A stretch of 64,000 bases of DNA. Origin: Rhodospirillaceae bacterium. GTDB taxonomy: Bacteria; Pseudomonadota; Alphaproteobacteria; Rhodospirillales; UBA2165. A program made the position numbers and the translations under genes. Below are positions 15,622 through 24,859 of this stretch, piece after piece; within the stretch, counting starts at the first letter, position 1; the number at the start of each line of letters is the position of its first letter. The notes below the pieces were generated by a model. That model searched no databases and had not been told where the DNA came from. It saw only the letters and a program-made list of their open reading frames with translations. Where the stretch lies: assembly GCA_947467145.1 (NCBI GenBank), contig CANIGJ010000023.1:1-64000 (forward strand), given 5' to 3'.

Positions 15622-17001
15622 TTACTCCGCCGCTTCGGCGAGGCGGTACGGCACCTGCGACCACTGGTTCGTGTCGACATGCTGGTTCTCGGGCCGCGGC
15701 ACGCCGAGATGCTCACGCAGTGTGTTGCCCTCGTACTCCGTGCGGAACAGGCCGCGCTTCTGCAATTCGGGAACAACCATCTCGCAGAAATCGTCAAGCG
15801 CACCCGGAATATAGGCCGGCATGATCGTGAAGCCGTCGCAGCATTCGGCTTCGAACCATTCCTGCATGTAGTCGGCGATGAATTCCGGCGAACCCTTGAT
15901 CACGTTCTTGGCGCGTGCACCGGCGGCATGCATGGCCAGCTGACGGATCGACATCTTCTCGCGCTTGCCCAGCTCCACCAGGCTGGCGTAATGGCCGCCG
16001 TCATGATCGGGCATCTCCGGCAACGGGCCGTCCATGTCGACTTTGGTCAGATCGATGCGATGGCCGAGCATGGTGTTCAGCATCTCGCGCGCGACGATCG
16101 GATGGATCAATTCCTGCAGCGCCTGATAATCGGCATCGGCCTCTGCCTGGGTCGGACGACAGATCACGCTGAGACCCGGCAGAATTTTGCAATGGTCTGG
16201 ATTGCGGCCGTATTTCTTCATGCGGCCCTTGACGTCGTCGTAATAGGCTTTCGCCTGCGGAATGTTCAGATGCGGGCTGAAGATCGCCTCGGCGAACATC
16301 GACGCGGTTTCGCGCCCGTCGTCCGAACCGCCGGCCTGCACCATCACCGGATAACCCTGTGGCGGGCGCGGCACGTTCAGCGGCCCGCGCACCTTGTACA
16401 TGTCGGTGCTCCAATGAAGATCGTGGCGCTTAGACGGCTCGTAATAGAGACCGCTCTTGGTATCGATGACGAACGCGTCGTCTTCCCAGCTGTCCCACAG
16501 GCCGAGCACGATCTTCACCACTTCGCGCGCACGCACATAGCGATCATGATGATCGTAGGCGTCGTCCTTGCCGAAGTTCATCGCTTCCGCCTTTTGGCCC
16601 GACGTCACGATGTTCCAGCCGGCGCGGCCGTTCGAGATATGATCGAGCGAGGCGAACTTGCGGGCGATATGATAGGGCTCGTTCCAGCTCGTCGAGACCG
16701 TGCCGATCAGACCAATCTTTTCCGTAACCATGGCGAGCGCCGAGAGTAGGGTCATCGGCTCGAAATGCGCGACGAACTGCACCGAGCGCGAGATGGCTTC
16801 GACTGCCGCTTCGCGCGTCGCGTTCGCATCGGCCAGGAACAGCAGATCGAATTTCGCACGTTCCGCCGTCTGGGCGATTTCGACGTAATGTTTGATGTTA
16901 AACGAGGCATCGGCCTGGGCGCGCGGATGGCGCCACGAAGCCACATGATGACCCGTCGGATTGTAATAGGCAGCGAGCCGCATCTTGCCGTCGGAATTCA
17001 T
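15622..17001 (-). CDS. LLM-class flavin-dependent monooxygenase (NtaA/SnaA/DszA family)
   Basis: A 459-residue bacterial luciferase-like TIM-barrel protein with the family motifs DLLFLADANATRE, LIGTVSTSWNEPYHIARKFA, NGRAGWNIVTS and GYPVMVQAGGSDDGRETA. Members (nitrilotriacetate, pristinamycin, dibenzothiophene sulfone or alkyl-sulfur monooxygenases) use FMNH2 from a separate reductase and O2. No reductase is adjacent, so an unlinked one must supply FMNH2. It is divergent from a LysR gene with 164 bases between starts containing tandem candidate sites. Substrate unknown; C-S, C-N or desulfurisation chemistry are the typical options. Confidence 0.9.
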   Translation of the reverse strand: MNSDGKMRLAAYYNPTGHHVASWRHPRAQADASFNIKHYVEIAQTAERAKFDLLFLADANATREAAVEAISRSVQFVAHFEPMTLLSALAMVTEKIGLIGTVSTSWNEPYHIARKFASLDHISNGRAGWNIVTSGQKAEAMNFGKDDAYDHHDRYVRAREVVKIVLGLWDSWEDDAFVIDTKSGLYYEPSKRHDLHWSTDMYKVRGPLNVPRPPQGYPVMVQAGGSDDGRETASMFAEAIFSPHLNIPQAKAYYDDVKGRMKKYGRNPDHCKILPGLSVICRPTQAEADADYQALQELIHPIVAREMLNTMLGHRIDLTKVDMDGPLPEMPDHDGGHYASLVELGKREKMSIRQLAMHAAGARAKNVIKGSPEFIADYMQEWFEAECCDGFTIMPAYIPGALDDFCEMVVPELQKRGLFRTEYEGNTLREHLGVPRPENQHVDTNQWSQVPYRLAEAAE

Positions 17002-17100
17002 GTCGCTCTCCCTTATGAACCGCCATATCCATCAATTGGGGCGGCCTGATTTGGTGTACGGAACTGCGCCAAAGATACCCCTCGGCCGGGTCCGGGTGAA

Positions 17101-17139
17101 ATAACCTTTTTGGAAATCTCTATAACCAATTTGGCAAAT
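17101..17139. promoter_or_regulatory. Tandem direct repeats in the monooxygenase / LysR divergent region
   Basis: ATAACCTTTTTGGAAAT (17101-17117) and ATAACCAATTTGGCAAAT (17122-17139) are two similar sites 21 bases apart, two helical turns. The second contains a CCAATTTGG dyad. They lie 27-65 bases before the LysR start and about 100 bases before the monooxygenase start, the expected place for a LysR tetramer to bind. Confidence 0.4.
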
Positions 17140-17165
17140 GGCGGGACAGGCTGTAGGCTTTGGAT

Positions 17166-18131
17166 ATGAGCGCCCGGGTCCATCTCCGCCAGATCACCTG
17201 CTTCCTGGAAGTCGCCCGCAACGGCAGCATCAAACGCACGGCCGAGGCGCTCAACGTGTCCCAGCCCGGCGTCACCAAAACGATCAAGGAACTGGAAGCC
17301 GCCCTGGGTGTGGAACTGTTCATCCGCGTGCCGACGGGCGTGACCCTGACCCCGTTCGGCGAAGCGCTGCTGCGGCACGCTGGCCCGGCGATCGCCGAGC
17401 TTAATGCCGGCTTCTCCGAGATCGAGGCGCTGAAGAATTCCGCCGACGGCGGCATCCGCGTCGGCGGCCTGCAACTCGCCATGTCGCGCCTGCTGCCCAT
17501 CGCGGTGGCGCGACTCAAACGTCACCGCCCGCACCTCAACGTCGCGGTCATCCCCGGCACCTACGAACAATTGCTGCCGGCGCTCAGGGTCGGCGAGTTG
17601 GATATGATCTTCGGGCGGCGCGGCGATGCCAGCGAGATGTCGGGCCTCGTCTTCGAGGTTTTCTTCCAGGACCGGCTGGTGATCGCCACCCTGCCCGGCC
17701 ATCCGCTGACCCTGAAGAACAATGTCGAGCTCGAAAACATGATCGATTATCCGTGGATCGTGCCGCTGCCCAAAACCGCCGTGCGCGAATGCCTCAATCG
17801 CATCCTGCTGAAACACAAAGTTCCCTTCCCGCGCAATTGCTTCGAAACAACCTTCGGCTCGTCGACCTGGTCCTATATGAAAGAAACCGGCGCCATCGCG
17901 GCCCTACCGAGCAATACGATCTATGACGAGATCGAATCCGGCGACGTCAGCATCCTCAAGACGGAAAAATCCTGGACCATTTCGGATGTCGGCATCGCGC
18001 GCCGGCCGGATGCCTTGGTCAGCCAATCGGCGCGCCTGCTGATCAAGGAACTGCGCCAAGCCTCAAAGACCGCAAAGCTGGAAAGCATGCCGCAGGCGGG
18101 AACCCGGCGACCCAAGGCGGGCCTCGTTTAG
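17166..18131 (+). CDS. LysR-family transcriptional regulator
   Basis: A 321-residue LysR protein. The winged helix-turn-helix occupies residues 1-60 (LRQITCFLEVARNGSIKRTA, LNVSQPGVTKTIKELEAALG) and is followed by an effector domain from about residue 95. It resembles the GbpR/PcaQ type by the QPGVTKTIKELE recognition helix. ATG 17166 is preferred to a TTG two codons upstream. Divergent from the flavin monooxygenase, which it likely controls. Its stop overlaps that of the convergent YaiI gene. Confidence 0.9.
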   Translation: MSARVHLRQITCFLEVARNGSIKRTAEALNVSQPGVTKTIKELEAALGVELFIRVPTGVTLTPFGEALLRHAGPAIAELNAGFSEIEALKNSADGGIRVGGLQLAMSRLLPIAVARLKRHRPHLNVAVIPGTYEQLLPALRVGELDMIFGRRGDASEMSGLVFEVFFQDRLVIATLPGHPLTLKNNVELENMIDYPWIVPLPKTAVRECLNRILLKHKVPFPRNCFETTFGSSTWSYMKETGAIAALPSNTIYDEIESGDVSILKTEKSWTISDVGIARRPDALVSQSARLLIKELRQASKTAKLESMPQAGTRRPKAGLV

Positions 18132-18583
18132 CTCCGCAACGCGGCCTGCAGCATCGTATCGAGCGCGCTCAGGAATTTTGAACGATCTGCCTTGGTAAGC
18201 GGCGCGGGGCCGCCCGTCGTCGCACCGATCTCGCGCAAATGGCGGCCGATCTCGCGGCCCGCCAGCGCGTTGCCGATATTGTCCGGCGTCCAGAGCTTAC
18301 CGTACGGCGACAAGGCGCGTGCGTTCTTGGCGAGGCAACGCGACGCCAGCGGGATATCGGAGGTCACGCAGACATCAGCGGCGGTGATGTTGTCGGCGAT
18401 CCAGTCGTCCGCTTTGTCCGCCCCCTCATCGACCGTGATCATACGGACATTGCCGAAGCGCGGCGGACGGATCGGGCGCGAGCCGTTGGACACCACAAAG
18501 ACACCAAGCTTGAGCCGTTCGGCGACGCGATAGACCTCGTCCTTGACCGGACAGGCGTCACCATCGACGTAGATTTCGGTCAC
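18128..18583 (-). CDS. yaiI: YaiI/YqxD family protein (UPF0178, DUF188)
   Basis: A 151-residue cytoplasmic protein starting MTEIYVDGDACPVKDEVYRV, the conserved N-terminus of this family, with VTSDIPLASRCL and the LSPYGKLWTPDNI region that are also conserved. The fold is PIN-like with Asp residues clustered as in nucleases, but no activity is established. It is downstream of a small minus-strand gene, with 9 bases between. Confidence 0.9.
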   Translation of the reverse strand: MTEIYVDGDACPVKDEVYRVAERLKLGVFVVSNGSRPIRPPRFGNVRMITVDEGADKADDWIADNITAADVCVTSDIPLASRCLAKNARALSPYGKLWTPDNIGNALAGREIGRHLREIGATTGGPAPLTKADRSKFLSALDTMLQAALRS

Positions 18584-18592
18584 GGGCGGATG

Positions 18593-18799
18593 TTAACCCT
18601 TGAGCATCGCCAAAGCGGCGTTGCGCTCGCTCGGTTTCAATTTCATGAAGGCCGTGCGGGCACGCTTGATGTCCTGATCGGTTCCGGTCTCGGATGCCGT
18701 CTTCAGCGCCACTGTCGTTGCATGCTCGGCGCCGCAGATAAAGGTCAGCGCCTTCGCCAGCCGGCCCATCGCCTCGCGATCGATCTTCAGATCGTCCAC
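18593..18799 (-). CDS. Small hypothetical protein upstream of yaiI
   Basis: A 68-residue frame with GTG start at 18799 and a GGGAGAG ribosome site 5 bases upstream. The product is charged and helical, with a single Cys-containing segment (ALTFICGAEHATTVALKTA) and a C-terminal FMKLKPSERNAALAMLKG. It ends 9 bases before yaiI, so it is likely co-transcribed. The frame is open much further upstream, but that extension is antisense to a real gene and has no protein-like character. I do not recognise a family. Confidence 0.5.
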   Translation of the reverse strand: MDDLKIDREAMGRLAKALTFICGAEHATTVALKTASETGTDQDIKRARTAFMKLKPSERNAALAMLKG

Positions 18800-18881
18800 A
18801 TTTCTCTCCCGGGAAGCTATTCCGCGTCGATCTTTAGCACGCGTCGCGGCATAATCGAAATGCCCAGATGGAGGCAACGCC

Positions 18882-19664
18882 ATGCATGGTTTCAAACTGC
18901 TCTCGATCGTTCTCCTGACATGCCTATACTTCGAAGGCACGGCCGATGCCCAAGTCATGGATATCGCGACACGACCGGGTGTCACGCAACGCATCTTGAT
19001 CGTCGCATCCCCTGAATCCAAAGCAGCCGTCATCCTGTTCGCGGGGGGCAACGGCGGATTGCAGATCACCCCACAGGGCAGCTTCAAATATCTCGGCGGC
19101 AATTTCCTGATCCGTATGCGCCAGGCCTTCGTCGACCAGGGCCTGACCGTCGTTATTGTCGATGCGCCGTCCGACCGCCAGAAGGACCCATTCCTCGGCG
19201 GCTTCCGCCAGACGCCGCAACATCTTGAAGACATGAAAATTGTGATCGCACGCGTCCGCCAACAGGTGAATCTGCCGGTCTGGCTGATCGGCACCAGTCG
19301 AGGCACGCAATCGGTCGGATATATCGCCACTCAACTCTCCGGCGCGGAAGGACCGGACGGTATCGTGCTGACCTCGACCATCCTGACCGACGAGACCGGC
19401 CGCGCCGTTCCCAAGATGGAACTGATCAAAATCACGATTCCCGTTCTGGTCGTCCATCACCGCGACGATGGCTGCAAACTCTGTGCCTTTTCCAGCATGC
19501 CGAGCCTGATGGACGGCCTGACCAATGCCCGCAAAAAAGAACTGATCGCGGTCACCGGTGGACAGAACAGGGGCGATCCGTGCGAAGCCCTGGCCTATCA
19601 CGGCTTCAACGGTATTGAGGCCACGGTCGTTGCCGACATCGCCAACTGGATCAAACAGAATTAG
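18882..19664 (+). CDS. Secreted alpha/beta-hydrolase-like protein
   Basis: A 260-residue protein with an N-terminal signal peptide (LLSIVLLTCLYFEGTADA, cleavage after ADA). The core fits an alpha/beta hydrolase: nucleophile elbow LIGTSRGTQS, VLVVHHRDDGCKLC providing the acid Asp, and AYHGFNGIE near the C-terminus providing the His. Two Cys in DDGCKLC and one in DPCEA could form a disulfide, fitting a periplasmic location. A GGAGG-type site precedes ATG 18882. It stands alone, divergent from the yaiI pair. Substrate is unknown; esterase or lipase-like activity is the usual expectation. Confidence 0.75.
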   Translation: MHGFKLLSIVLLTCLYFEGTADAQVMDIATRPGVTQRILIVASPESKAAVILFAGGNGGLQITPQGSFKYLGGNFLIRMRQAFVDQGLTVVIVDAPSDRQKDPFLGGFRQTPQHLEDMKIVIARVRQQVNLPVWLIGTSRGTQSVGYIATQLSGAEGPDGIVLTSTILTDETGRAVPKMELIKITIPVLVVHHRDDGCKLCAFSSMPSLMDGLTNARKKELIAVTGGQNRGDPCEALAYHGFNGIEATVVADIANWIKQN

Positions 19665-19736
19665 GGGGCTTGCCTCACCGTCGTCGGATGGCGACGATGG
19701 ACGCAACAATCCAGGCCAAGATTCAGGGACGCCCCG

Positions 19737-20933
19737 ATGCTCGATCAATCCGCCCGCGTAAGCGGCGCCACGCCAGCCGAACTGGTCGCCCGCGCGCAGT
19801 CCCTCATCCCCGATCTCATCGCCGGCGCGCGTGAGGCCGAGCAGCAGCGTCAGGTTCCGATCGCGACCATGGCCAAGGTGAAACAGGCCGAACTTCATCG
19901 CATCTGCCAGCCTGCGCTTTTCGGTGGTTACGAATATGGCGCTGAGACCTTACTCGACATCGCCTTCCCATTGGCGTCGGCCTGCGCGGCGACCGCGTGG
20001 TGCACATTGGTTGCTGCCGGGCATCACTGGTTGCTCGCCAAATTCGACCGCACGGCACAAGAGGACGTCTGGGGTAACGACCCCGATGCGATGTTGTGCG
20101 GGTCCTACGCCCCGACCGGTCAGGCCAAGCCTGAAAACGGCGGCTATCGGCTCAGCGGCAAATGGAGCTTTGCCAGCGGCTGCGACCACGCGAGCTGGGC
20201 TATCGTCGGTGGGCTCATTCCGGGCGATAAGCCGCGTCCCGCGTTCTTCCTCATTCCTGCCAGCGACTATGAGATTGAAGACGATTGGTTCACGAGCGGG
20301 CTCGCCGGAACCGGATCGAAGACCGTGGCGAGCGCAGGCTGTTTCGTGCCCGCGCATCGCGTGATCGATTTCACCGCCGCCATGGGGGGCGACGCGCCGG
20401 GCACGGCACTGCATAAAAGCCCGCTCTATCGCCTGCCGCTCGTATCCTACGTCGCGACCTTGTTGGGCTCGGTCGCCGTCGGCGCCGCGCAAGGTAGCGT
20501 GCGCGACTATCAGGATCGCATCAAAGTGCGCGAGACACGTGGCGCCATCGCCGGCGGGCGCATGCGCATGGCCGATTTCGCGACGATCCAGGTGCGCGTC
20601 GGCGAAGCCGCTGCGGCGTCCGCAACCGCCGAGACCCTATTGCGCAACATCATGCGCCTGCTGAACGAAAGTGCGGCGGCAGGACGGGCCATGAGCACCG
20701 AGGAACGTATCACCTTGCGGCGCGATCAGGCCTTCGCGGTGAAGCTCGCTATTCAAGCGACCGATGCGCTCAATTCATCGACCGGCGGCGCGGGACTTTA
20801 CCTGACCGATCCGGTGCAGCGCGCCTGGCGCGACGCCAATGCGGTCGGCCGGCATGTCAGCCTGAATTGGGATGCCGTCGGCAGTATGTACGGCCAGATG
20901 GCGCTCGGTCTGCCCCCGATAGGACAATATTAA
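19737..20933 (+). CDS. Acyl-CoA dehydrogenase-fold flavin monooxygenase (HsaA/HpaB-C2-like)
   Basis: A 398-residue protein of the acyl-CoA dehydrogenase fold, group D flavin monooxygenases. The LSGKWSFASGCDHASWAIV strand, the SSTGGAGLYLTDPVQRAWRD helix and the terminal HVSLNWDAVGSMYGQMALGL are characteristic of HsaA and p-hydroxyphenylacetate hydroxylase C2-type enzymes, which hydroxylate phenols with reduced flavin supplied by a partner reductase. No reductase gene is adjacent. The stop is followed at once by the 2-hydroxyacid dehydrogenase start (TAAATG), so the two genes are translationally coupled. Substrate unknown; an aromatic or steroid-type phenol is likely. Confidence 0.85.
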   Translation: MLDQSARVSGATPAELVARAQSLIPDLIAGAREAEQQRQVPIATMAKVKQAELHRICQPALFGGYEYGAETLLDIAFPLASACAATAWCTLVAAGHHWLLAKFDRTAQEDVWGNDPDAMLCGSYAPTGQAKPENGGYRLSGKWSFASGCDHASWAIVGGLIPGDKPRPAFFLIPASDYEIEDDWFTSGLAGTGSKTVASAGCFVPAHRVIDFTAAMGGDAPGTALHKSPLYRLPLVSYVATLLGSVAVGAAQGSVRDYQDRIKVRETRGAIAGGRMRMADFATIQVRVGEAAAASATAETLLRNIMRLLNESAAAGRAMSTEERITLRRDQAFAVKLAIQATDALNSSTGGAGLYLTDPVQRAWRDANAVGRHVSLNWDAVGSMYGQMALGLPPIGQY

Positions 20934-21929
20934 ATGACGCGTATCGCTGTTCTCGACGATTATCAACACGTCGCCGCCAACCTGGCCGATTGGTCGCGGG
21001 TCACGCAGCGCGCGACGGTCGATTTTTTTCATGACCATCTGGGCAACGATGATCAGGTTGTTGCCAAGCTCGCCGATTACGACATCGTCGTCGCCATGCG
21101 CGAACGCACGCGCTTTCCGCGCACCGTGCTCGAACGCTTGCCCAAGCTCAAACTGATCACCAACACCGGCCACTACATGGCCCATATCGATCTGGAATAT
21201 GCCCATGAGCGCGGCATCGAGGTCTGTGAAACAATGCGCAAGCCCGGTCCTACCGGCGCGGTCGCCGAATTGAGCTTCGCGCTGATGCTCGCCTTGGCGC
21301 GCAATCTCATCAACGAAGACAGATCGGTGCGCGAGGGCCGTTGGCAGAACGGCGTCGGCATCCAATTGGGCGGCAAGCGCATGGGTGTACTCGGCTTGGG
21401 GCGCTCGGGCGCGCCCGTCGCACAAATGGGCCGCGCCTTCGAGATGGATGTGGTGGCCTGGAGCCAGAACCTGACGCCGGAGCGCTGCGCCAAGGTTGGC
21501 GTCACCTATGTCGATAAGGAAACGCTGTTCCGCACATCCGACTTCATCCATGTGCAATTGGTGCTGAGCCGCCGCACGCGCGGCCTGGTCGGTGCGGCCG
21601 AATTCGCCCTAATGAAGCCGACGGCGTTTCTGATTAACACGTCGCGCGGGCCCATCGTCGATGAGGCGGCTTTACTCGCCGCCCTGCACGCCGGCACGAT
21701 CGCCGGCGCCGGCCTCGACGTGTTCGACCAAGAACCATTGCCGCTCGACCATCCGCTGCGCACCGCGCCGCGCACGATCCTCACGCCACATGTCGGCTAT
21801 GTGAACGACAATTCCTACGACTCGTTCTACGTCCAGGCGGTCGAGAACATCACCGCCTTTCTCGACGGCACGCCTATCCGCACGCTCAATCCCGACAACA
21901 CGTCCAAAGACGGCGTCAAAAGAAGTTAG
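20934..21929 (+). CDS. NAD-dependent D-2-hydroxyacid dehydrogenase
   Basis: A 331-residue protein with the NAD-binding GLGRSGAPVAQMGRAF motif at about residues 157-172 and the catalytic trio of the family: Arg in INTSRGPIVDEAALL, Glu in DVFDQEPLPLDHPL and His in ILTPHVGYV. It reduces 2-oxoacids or oxidises D-2-hydroxyacids in the cytoplasm; close relatives act on glyoxylate or phosphoglycerate, but this one is not of the long SerA type. It starts directly after the upstream monooxygenase stop, suggesting the two act on one pathway. Its 3' end overlaps the convergent ABC ATPase gene by 4 bases. Confidence 0.88.
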   Translation: MTRIAVLDDYQHVAANLADWSRVTQRATVDFFHDHLGNDDQVVAKLADYDIVVAMRERTRFPRTVLERLPKLKLITNTGHYMAHIDLEYAHERGIEVCETMRKPGPTGAVAELSFALMLALARNLINEDRSVREGRWQNGVGIQLGGKRMGVLGLGRSGAPVAQMGRAFEMDVVAWSQNLTPERCAKVGVTYVDKETLFRTSDFIHVQLVLSRRTRGLVGAAEFALMKPTAFLINTSRGPIVDEAALLAALHAGTIAGAGLDVFDQEPLPLDHPLRTAPRTILTPHVGYVNDNSYDSFYVQAVENITAFLDGTPIRTLNPDNTSKDGVKRS

Positions 21930-22930
21930 ACGCCAAGCACCACCGACTCGTTCAACAAATGGCAACTCGCCAAGTGACCGTTCGGCAAATGGGTCACCGG
22001 CGGGACACGCTCCGCGCACACCGGCATGACCTGGGGACAGCGCGTGCGGAACCGGCAGCCCGACGGCGGATTAAGCGGTGACGGGATGTCACCTGTGAGC
22101 CGGATGCGCGCACTGACGCCGTCCGGATGCGCCGGCAGGCGTGCCGAAAACAAGGCCTGGGTATAGGGATGACGCGGGTTGTCGACGATTTCGGCCGCCG
22201 GGCCGATCTCGGCGATCTGGCCCAGATACATGACGGCGATTTCGTTGCACATCTCGGCGATGACATCGAGATCGTGCGAGATCAGCAGGTAGCTCAAGCC
22301 GAACTGCTCTTGTAGGTCCATCAGCAGATTTAGGATCTGCGCGCGGATCGAAACGTCGAGCGCCGAAACCGGCTCATCCAGAACCAGAAGACGCGGTCGA
22401 AGAATCAGGCTGCGCGCGATAGCGATGCGCTGGCGCTGGCCGCCGCTGAATTCATGCGGGAAACGTTGTGCTGACTGCGGATTGAGGCCGACCGTCTGCA
22501 TCACCTCCGCCACCGCATCGCGCAGCTCGCCGGCCGAGATGGCGCGATTGGCACTCAAAGGCTCGCCGATGATACCGGCGACGCGCATGCGCGGATTGAG
22601 CGAACTGTAGGGGTCCTGGAAAACTGCCTGTACGTTGGTGCGGTAATCGCGCAACGCCGGCCCGACGGCCCCATGAACGTCCTTGCCGTCGAATTGAATG
22701 CGCCCGCCGGTCGGATCTTCCAGACGCAGCAGAAGACGCGCGGTCGTCGATTTGCCGCAGCCGGATTCGCCGACCAGGCCCAGGGTCGCACCGACCGGCA
22801 CCTGAAAGCTGACGCCATCGACCGCCTTGACCACACCGGCTTGCGTGCGCAGGAACATGGAACGGCTCTGCGCGTAATGCTTTTGCAGCTTCTCGACGGC
22901 CAGCAAGGGCCCGGGAGTTATGGTGCTCAT
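21926..22930 (-). CDS. Dipeptide/oligopeptide-type ABC transporter ATP-binding protein (DppF-like)
   Basis: A 334-residue ATPase with Walker [13 protein letters not shown], signature [16 protein letters not shown], Walker [13 protein letters not shown] and the C-terminal oligopeptide-ABC domain containing the CRFRTRCP Cys cluster. ATG 22930 overlaps the stop of the preceding ATPase gene (ATGA), so it is translated by coupling; an upstream in-frame extension is antisense-like. It is the last gene of the importer, powering uptake together with the DppD-like subunit. Confidence 0.92.
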   Translation of the reverse strand: MSTITPGPLLAVEKLQKHYAQSRSMFLRTQAGVVKAVDGVSFQVPVGATLGLVGESGCGKSTTARLLLRLEDPTGGRIQFDGKDVHGAVGPALRDYRTNVQAVFQDPYSSLNPRMRVAGIIGEPLSANRAISAGELRDAVAEVMQTVGLNPQSAQRFPHEFSGGQRQRIAIARSLILRPRLLVLDEPVSALDVSIRAQILNLLMDLQEQFGLSYLLISHDLDVIAEMCNEIAVMYLGQIAEIGPAAEIVDNPRHPYTQALFSARLPAHPDGVSARIRLTGDIPSPLNPPSGCRFRTRCPQVMPVCAERVPPVTHLPNGHLASCHLLNESVVLGV

Positions 22931-23940
22931 GTCGTCGGATACCAGCAGGCCGCGCTGTGATCCGTCGCTAGGCTCACCTCGGGCGGCATCTCGGTGCGAC
23001 ATTTGGCATCGGCGCGCGGACACCGTGGCGCAAACGGGCAGCCCGGCGGCAGCGCTGCCAAGTCCGGCGGCTGGCCCTCGATCGTCGGCAGGCGTTTATG
23101 CGCATCCACCTTAATGTCATCGGGTGCACGACGCCCCGGCAAAGTCGACAGCAACGCCTGCGTATAAGGATGCGCCGGGCGTTCAAACAAAGTGCGAACC
23201 GGCGCCTTCTCGGCGGCACGGCCCGCATACATGACGATGACGTCATCGCAGAGCCGCGCGGCCACGCCGAGATCGTGCGTGATGACGATCAGCGCCAGGC
23301 CGGTGCGCTGCTGCAATTCCTCCAACAGGTCGAGATATTGCGCCTGCACCGTGGGATCGAGCGCGGTCGTCGGCTCATCCGCGATCAACAGCTCCGGCCC
23401 GCAGGAGATCGCGGCGGCCCCGACGATGCGTTGCAACATGCCGCCGCTCATCTGGTGCGGATATTGATTGAAGCGGCTTTCGGGCGCCGGAATGCCAACT
23501 GCGCCCAGCAATTCTATAACGCGAGCGCGCAAGGCGTCGCCGCCCATGCCTTGATGGGTGCGCAGCGGTTCGGCCACCTGATCGCCGACACGATAGAGCG
23601 GATCGAGCGACACCATAGGGTCTTGCAAAATCATCGCGATGTGACGGCCACGCATACGCCGCAAGTCGCGTTCCGCCAAGGAAACGAGATCGCGGCCATC
23701 GAACAACACCTGACCGCCCAGGATGCGGGCGCCGCGCGGCAACAGGCGCAGGATCGACAGCGACGTCATCGACTTGCCGGAGCCGGATTCGCCGATGATG
23801 CCCATGGTCCGGCCGCGCCTCAGCGTAAAGGACAAACCGTTGACCGCGCGCACGATGCGGTTCCCGCCGTCGGCGAAAATCGACATTTCGAGATCGCGGA
23901 CCTCGAGCAACACACCATCTTTGGTCGATGTGCCGCCCAT
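22927..23940 (-). CDS. Dipeptide/oligopeptide-type ABC transporter ATP-binding protein (DppD-like)
   Basis: A 337-residue ATPase of the DppD type: Walker A GESGSGKSMTS, signature MSGGMLQRIVGAAAI, Walker B LLIADEPTTALDPTVQAQYL, and a C-terminal CPFAPRCPRADAKC cluster typical of this subunit. It starts at ATG 23940, one base after the permease stop, and overlaps the DppF-like gene by 4 bases. It is part of an eight-gene minus-strand operon with CoA-ester enzymes, so the imported compound may not be a peptide. Confidence 0.93.
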   Translation of the reverse strand: MGGTSTKDGVLLEVRDLEMSIFADGGNRIVRAVNGLSFTLRRGRTMGIIGESGSGKSMTSLSILRLLPRGARILGGQVLFDGRDLVSLAERDLRRMRGRHIAMILQDPMVSLDPLYRVGDQVAEPLRTHQGMGGDALRARVIELLGAVGIPAPESRFNQYPHQMSGGMLQRIVGAAAISCGPELLIADEPTTALDPTVQAQYLDLLEELQQRTGLALIVITHDLGVAARLCDDVIVMYAGRAAEKAPVRTLFERPAHPYTQALLSTLPGRRAPDDIKVDAHKRLPTIEGQPPDLAALPPGCPFAPRCPRADAKCRTEMPPEVSLATDHSAACWYPTT

Positions 23941-23941
23941 G

Positions 23942-24859
23942 TCAGTTATACCGGATACGCGGGTCGATCACGCCGAAGACCAGATCGACCAGGAAATTGA
24001 GGGTGATGAGGAACACCGCGATCATCAACACGCCCGATTGGATGACCGGATAATCGCGGCTGACGATGGATTCGACCATCAGATTGCCGAGACCCGGCCA
24101 ACTGAACACGGTTTCCACAATCACCGCGCCGCCCAATAGATTGCCGAGTTGAATGCCGGACAGCGCAACGACCGGGATCAGCGCATTGCGCAGCGCGTGT
24201 TTCCACACGATCAGGCGTTCGGCCAGACCTTTGACGCGCAGGAATTTGACGTATTCGGCGTCGAGGGTTTCCAGCATCGAGGATCGCGTGATCCGCATGA
24301 TGGCCGCCATGGGGAAGGTCGCCAGGGTCAACGCCGGCATGACCAGATGCTGCCAGGTGCCCGATCCGCTGGTCGGCAGCCAGCGCAGGATCACCGCAAA
24401 GATAAGGATCGCCATGATGCCGATCCAGAAATGCGGCATCGATTGCGCCAGCACCGCCAGAGTGCGCGCCGCGCGATCGATGAGCGATCCGCGTGTGCGC
24501 GCCGCCAGGATGCCAAGCGAGATGCCGAGACTCACCGCGACGGCGAAAGCGGCCAGGCCGAGTTGGACCGTTTTTTGGATGCGTTCCGCGATCACTTCGA
24601 CCACCGGGCGCTGATAGCGGATCGAACGGCCGAAATCGCCCCGTGCCACGTGCCCGACATACGAAATATATTGCAGCCATACCGGCTTATCGAGATCAAG
24701 CTGACGACGCATCTTGTCGATCTCTTCCTGACCGGCGGAGGCATCGACCAGGGTATAGACGACGTCGCCCGACAAACGCGCCGCGATGAACACCAGAAGC
24801 GTCACCCCAAAAATGGTGATCAGCGCAAGCCTCAGGCGGTGGAGGAAGAAGGACACCAT
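23942..24859 (-). CDS. Dipeptide-type ABC transporter permease (DppB-like)
   Basis: A 305-residue inner-membrane protein with six predicted helices. FFLHRLRLALITIFGVTLLV is the usual DppB opening, and the EAA loop is seen at KHALRNALIPVVALSGIQLGNLL. It forms the translocation pore with the DppC-like permease upstream. The start overlaps the upstream stop as TAATG, indicating coupling. Here the DppC-like gene is transcribed first, then DppB-like, the reverse of the canonical order. Confidence 0.92.
   Translation of the reverse strand: MVSFFLHRLRLALITIFGVTLLVFIAARLSGDVVYTLVDASAGQEEIDKMRRQLDLDKPVWLQYISYVGHVARGDFGRSIRYQRPVVEVIAERIQKTVQLGLAAFAVAVSLGISLGILAARTRGSLIDRAARTLAVLAQSMPHFWIGIMAILIFAVILRWLPTSGSGTWQHLVMPALTLATFPMAAIMRITRSSMLETLDAEYVKFLRVKGLAERLIVWKHALRNALIPVVALSGIQLGNLLGGAVIVETVFSWPGLGNLMVESIVSRDYPVIQSGVLMIAVFLITLNFLVDLVFGVIDPRIRYN

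Noticed and set aside
15608..15636. GAAGCGGCGG / CCGCCGCTTC hairpin as a terminator between the MFS and monooxygenase genes
   Set aside because: The stem overlaps the monooxygenase stop and has no T run on either strand.
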